The notes beneath the pieces were generated by a model. It was given only the letters and a program-made list of their open reading frames with translations. It had not been told where the DNA came from and did not search any database. The position numbers and the translations under genes were made by a program. This document shows positions 63,726 to 64,000 of a stretch of 64,000 bases of DNA, one piece after another (position 1 is the first letter of the stretch; each line of letters opens with the position of its first letter). Source of the DNA: Pseudorhodoferax sp032153935 (GTDB lineage: Bacteria > Pseudomonadota > Gammaproteobacteria > Burkholderiales > Burkholderiaceae_C). Where the stretch lies: the NCBI RefSeq assembly GCF_964253035.1, contig NZ_CAXUQL020000001.1:5332001-5396000 (forward strand). Reading direction: 5' to 3'.

Positions 63726-64000
63726 ATGACCGATGTCTTCACGCCCGCGCCGGAACCTGCGGGCCTGGTCCCTGGTCTTCCCGGTCAGGCCCAGGAACTG
63801 CTGCAAGCCAACGATGCGCTCAGGCAGATCAATGCACGGTTGTCGCAGGCGCAGGAGAAACTGATCCAGTCCGAGCGCCTGGCCTCCATCGGTCAACTCG
63901 CGGCCGGCGTCGCCCACGAGATCAACAACCCGATCGGCTTCATCTTTTCCAACTTCGGCACGCTGGAAAAATACCTCGGCGACCTGTTCCGGATGCTGCA
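63726..64000 (+). CDS. Sensor histidine kinase (partial, C-terminus beyond window)
   Basis: Begins at the ATG at 63726, 9 bp after the HDOD stop. The first 91 residues have a coiled-coil (QAQELLQANDALRQINARLS) and the HisKA H-box LAAGVAHEINNPIGFIFSNF, with the phospho-accepting His in AHEINNP, the NtrB/ZraS-like form. The ATPase domain lies beyond the window. Together with the receiver inside the EAL protein this may form a two-component pair. Confidence 0.9.
   Translation, partial: MTDVFTPAPEPAGLVPGLPGQAQELLQANDALRQINARLSQAQEKLIQSERLASIGQLAAGVAHEINNPIGFIFSNFGTLEKYLGDLFRML

Overview
The window is a high-GC chromosome segment from a betaproteobacterium of the order Burkholderiales, most likely family Comamonadaceae. 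This rests on the strong G/C bias at third codon positions, a Bug/TctC-type periplasmic binding protein, the divergent pepA/lptFG pair with holC downstream of pepA, a CysB regulator, a fused ThiD-ThiE enzyme and the general gene repertoire. The genus cannot be fixed from sequence alone.

Left part (1-45.6 kb) is ordinary core and metabolic chromosome. It opens with an edge-truncated flavin monooxygenase and a two-domain extradiol dioxygenase, a likely aromatic-degradation pair. A red-light signalling operon follows on the minus strand (bacteriophytochrome, CheY-like regulator, hybrid kinase). Next come an EVE protein, yggX, mnmC, an ABC amino-acid binding protein, holC/pepA facing lptF/lptG, a CbiX-type chelatase with cysB, an aminotransferase, sodB, xseA, exbBD-lpxK-trm112-kdsB-adk, an asparaginase facing lexA, and a FimV-like protein. 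A CoA-ester block (3-hydroxyacyl-CoA dehydrogenase, crotonase-fold protein, Crp-type regulator, phosphotransferase, acyl-CoA dehydrogenase, glutathione transferase) precedes a chemoreceptor and a thiamine operon (thiC-thiO-thiS-thiG-thiDE) under a TPP riboswitch.

Middle part (45.8-59.2 kb) is an integrated mobile element. It lies between the 3' half of a tRNA-Arg(UCU) gene and a perfect 45-bp copy of that sequence, with a tyrosine recombinase at the right end. It carries an AIPR-family phage-defence gene with a small HTH-like partner, a divergent XRE regulator with a palindromic operator, a structured leader in front of an AlpA-like gene, a primase/AAA helicase-type replication protein, a repeat-rich candidate origin and a small-terminase-like gene split by an IS3-family insertion. 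A string of small unrecognised genes follows. I see no capsid, tail, large terminase or conjugation genes. The layout (int, alpA, primase, origin, terS-like, defence cargo) resembles a phage satellite, and this is the most interesting part of the window.

Right part (59.2-64 kb) returns to the chromosome with a signalling cluster: a large PAS/GGDEF-like/EAL/receiver/PAS protein, a 55-residue protein, an HDOD protein and the start of a histidine kinase. Its first gene junctions overlap at start/stop codons. One junction contains a 47-bp hairpin repeat that also sits at the trm112/kdsB junction 38 kb away.
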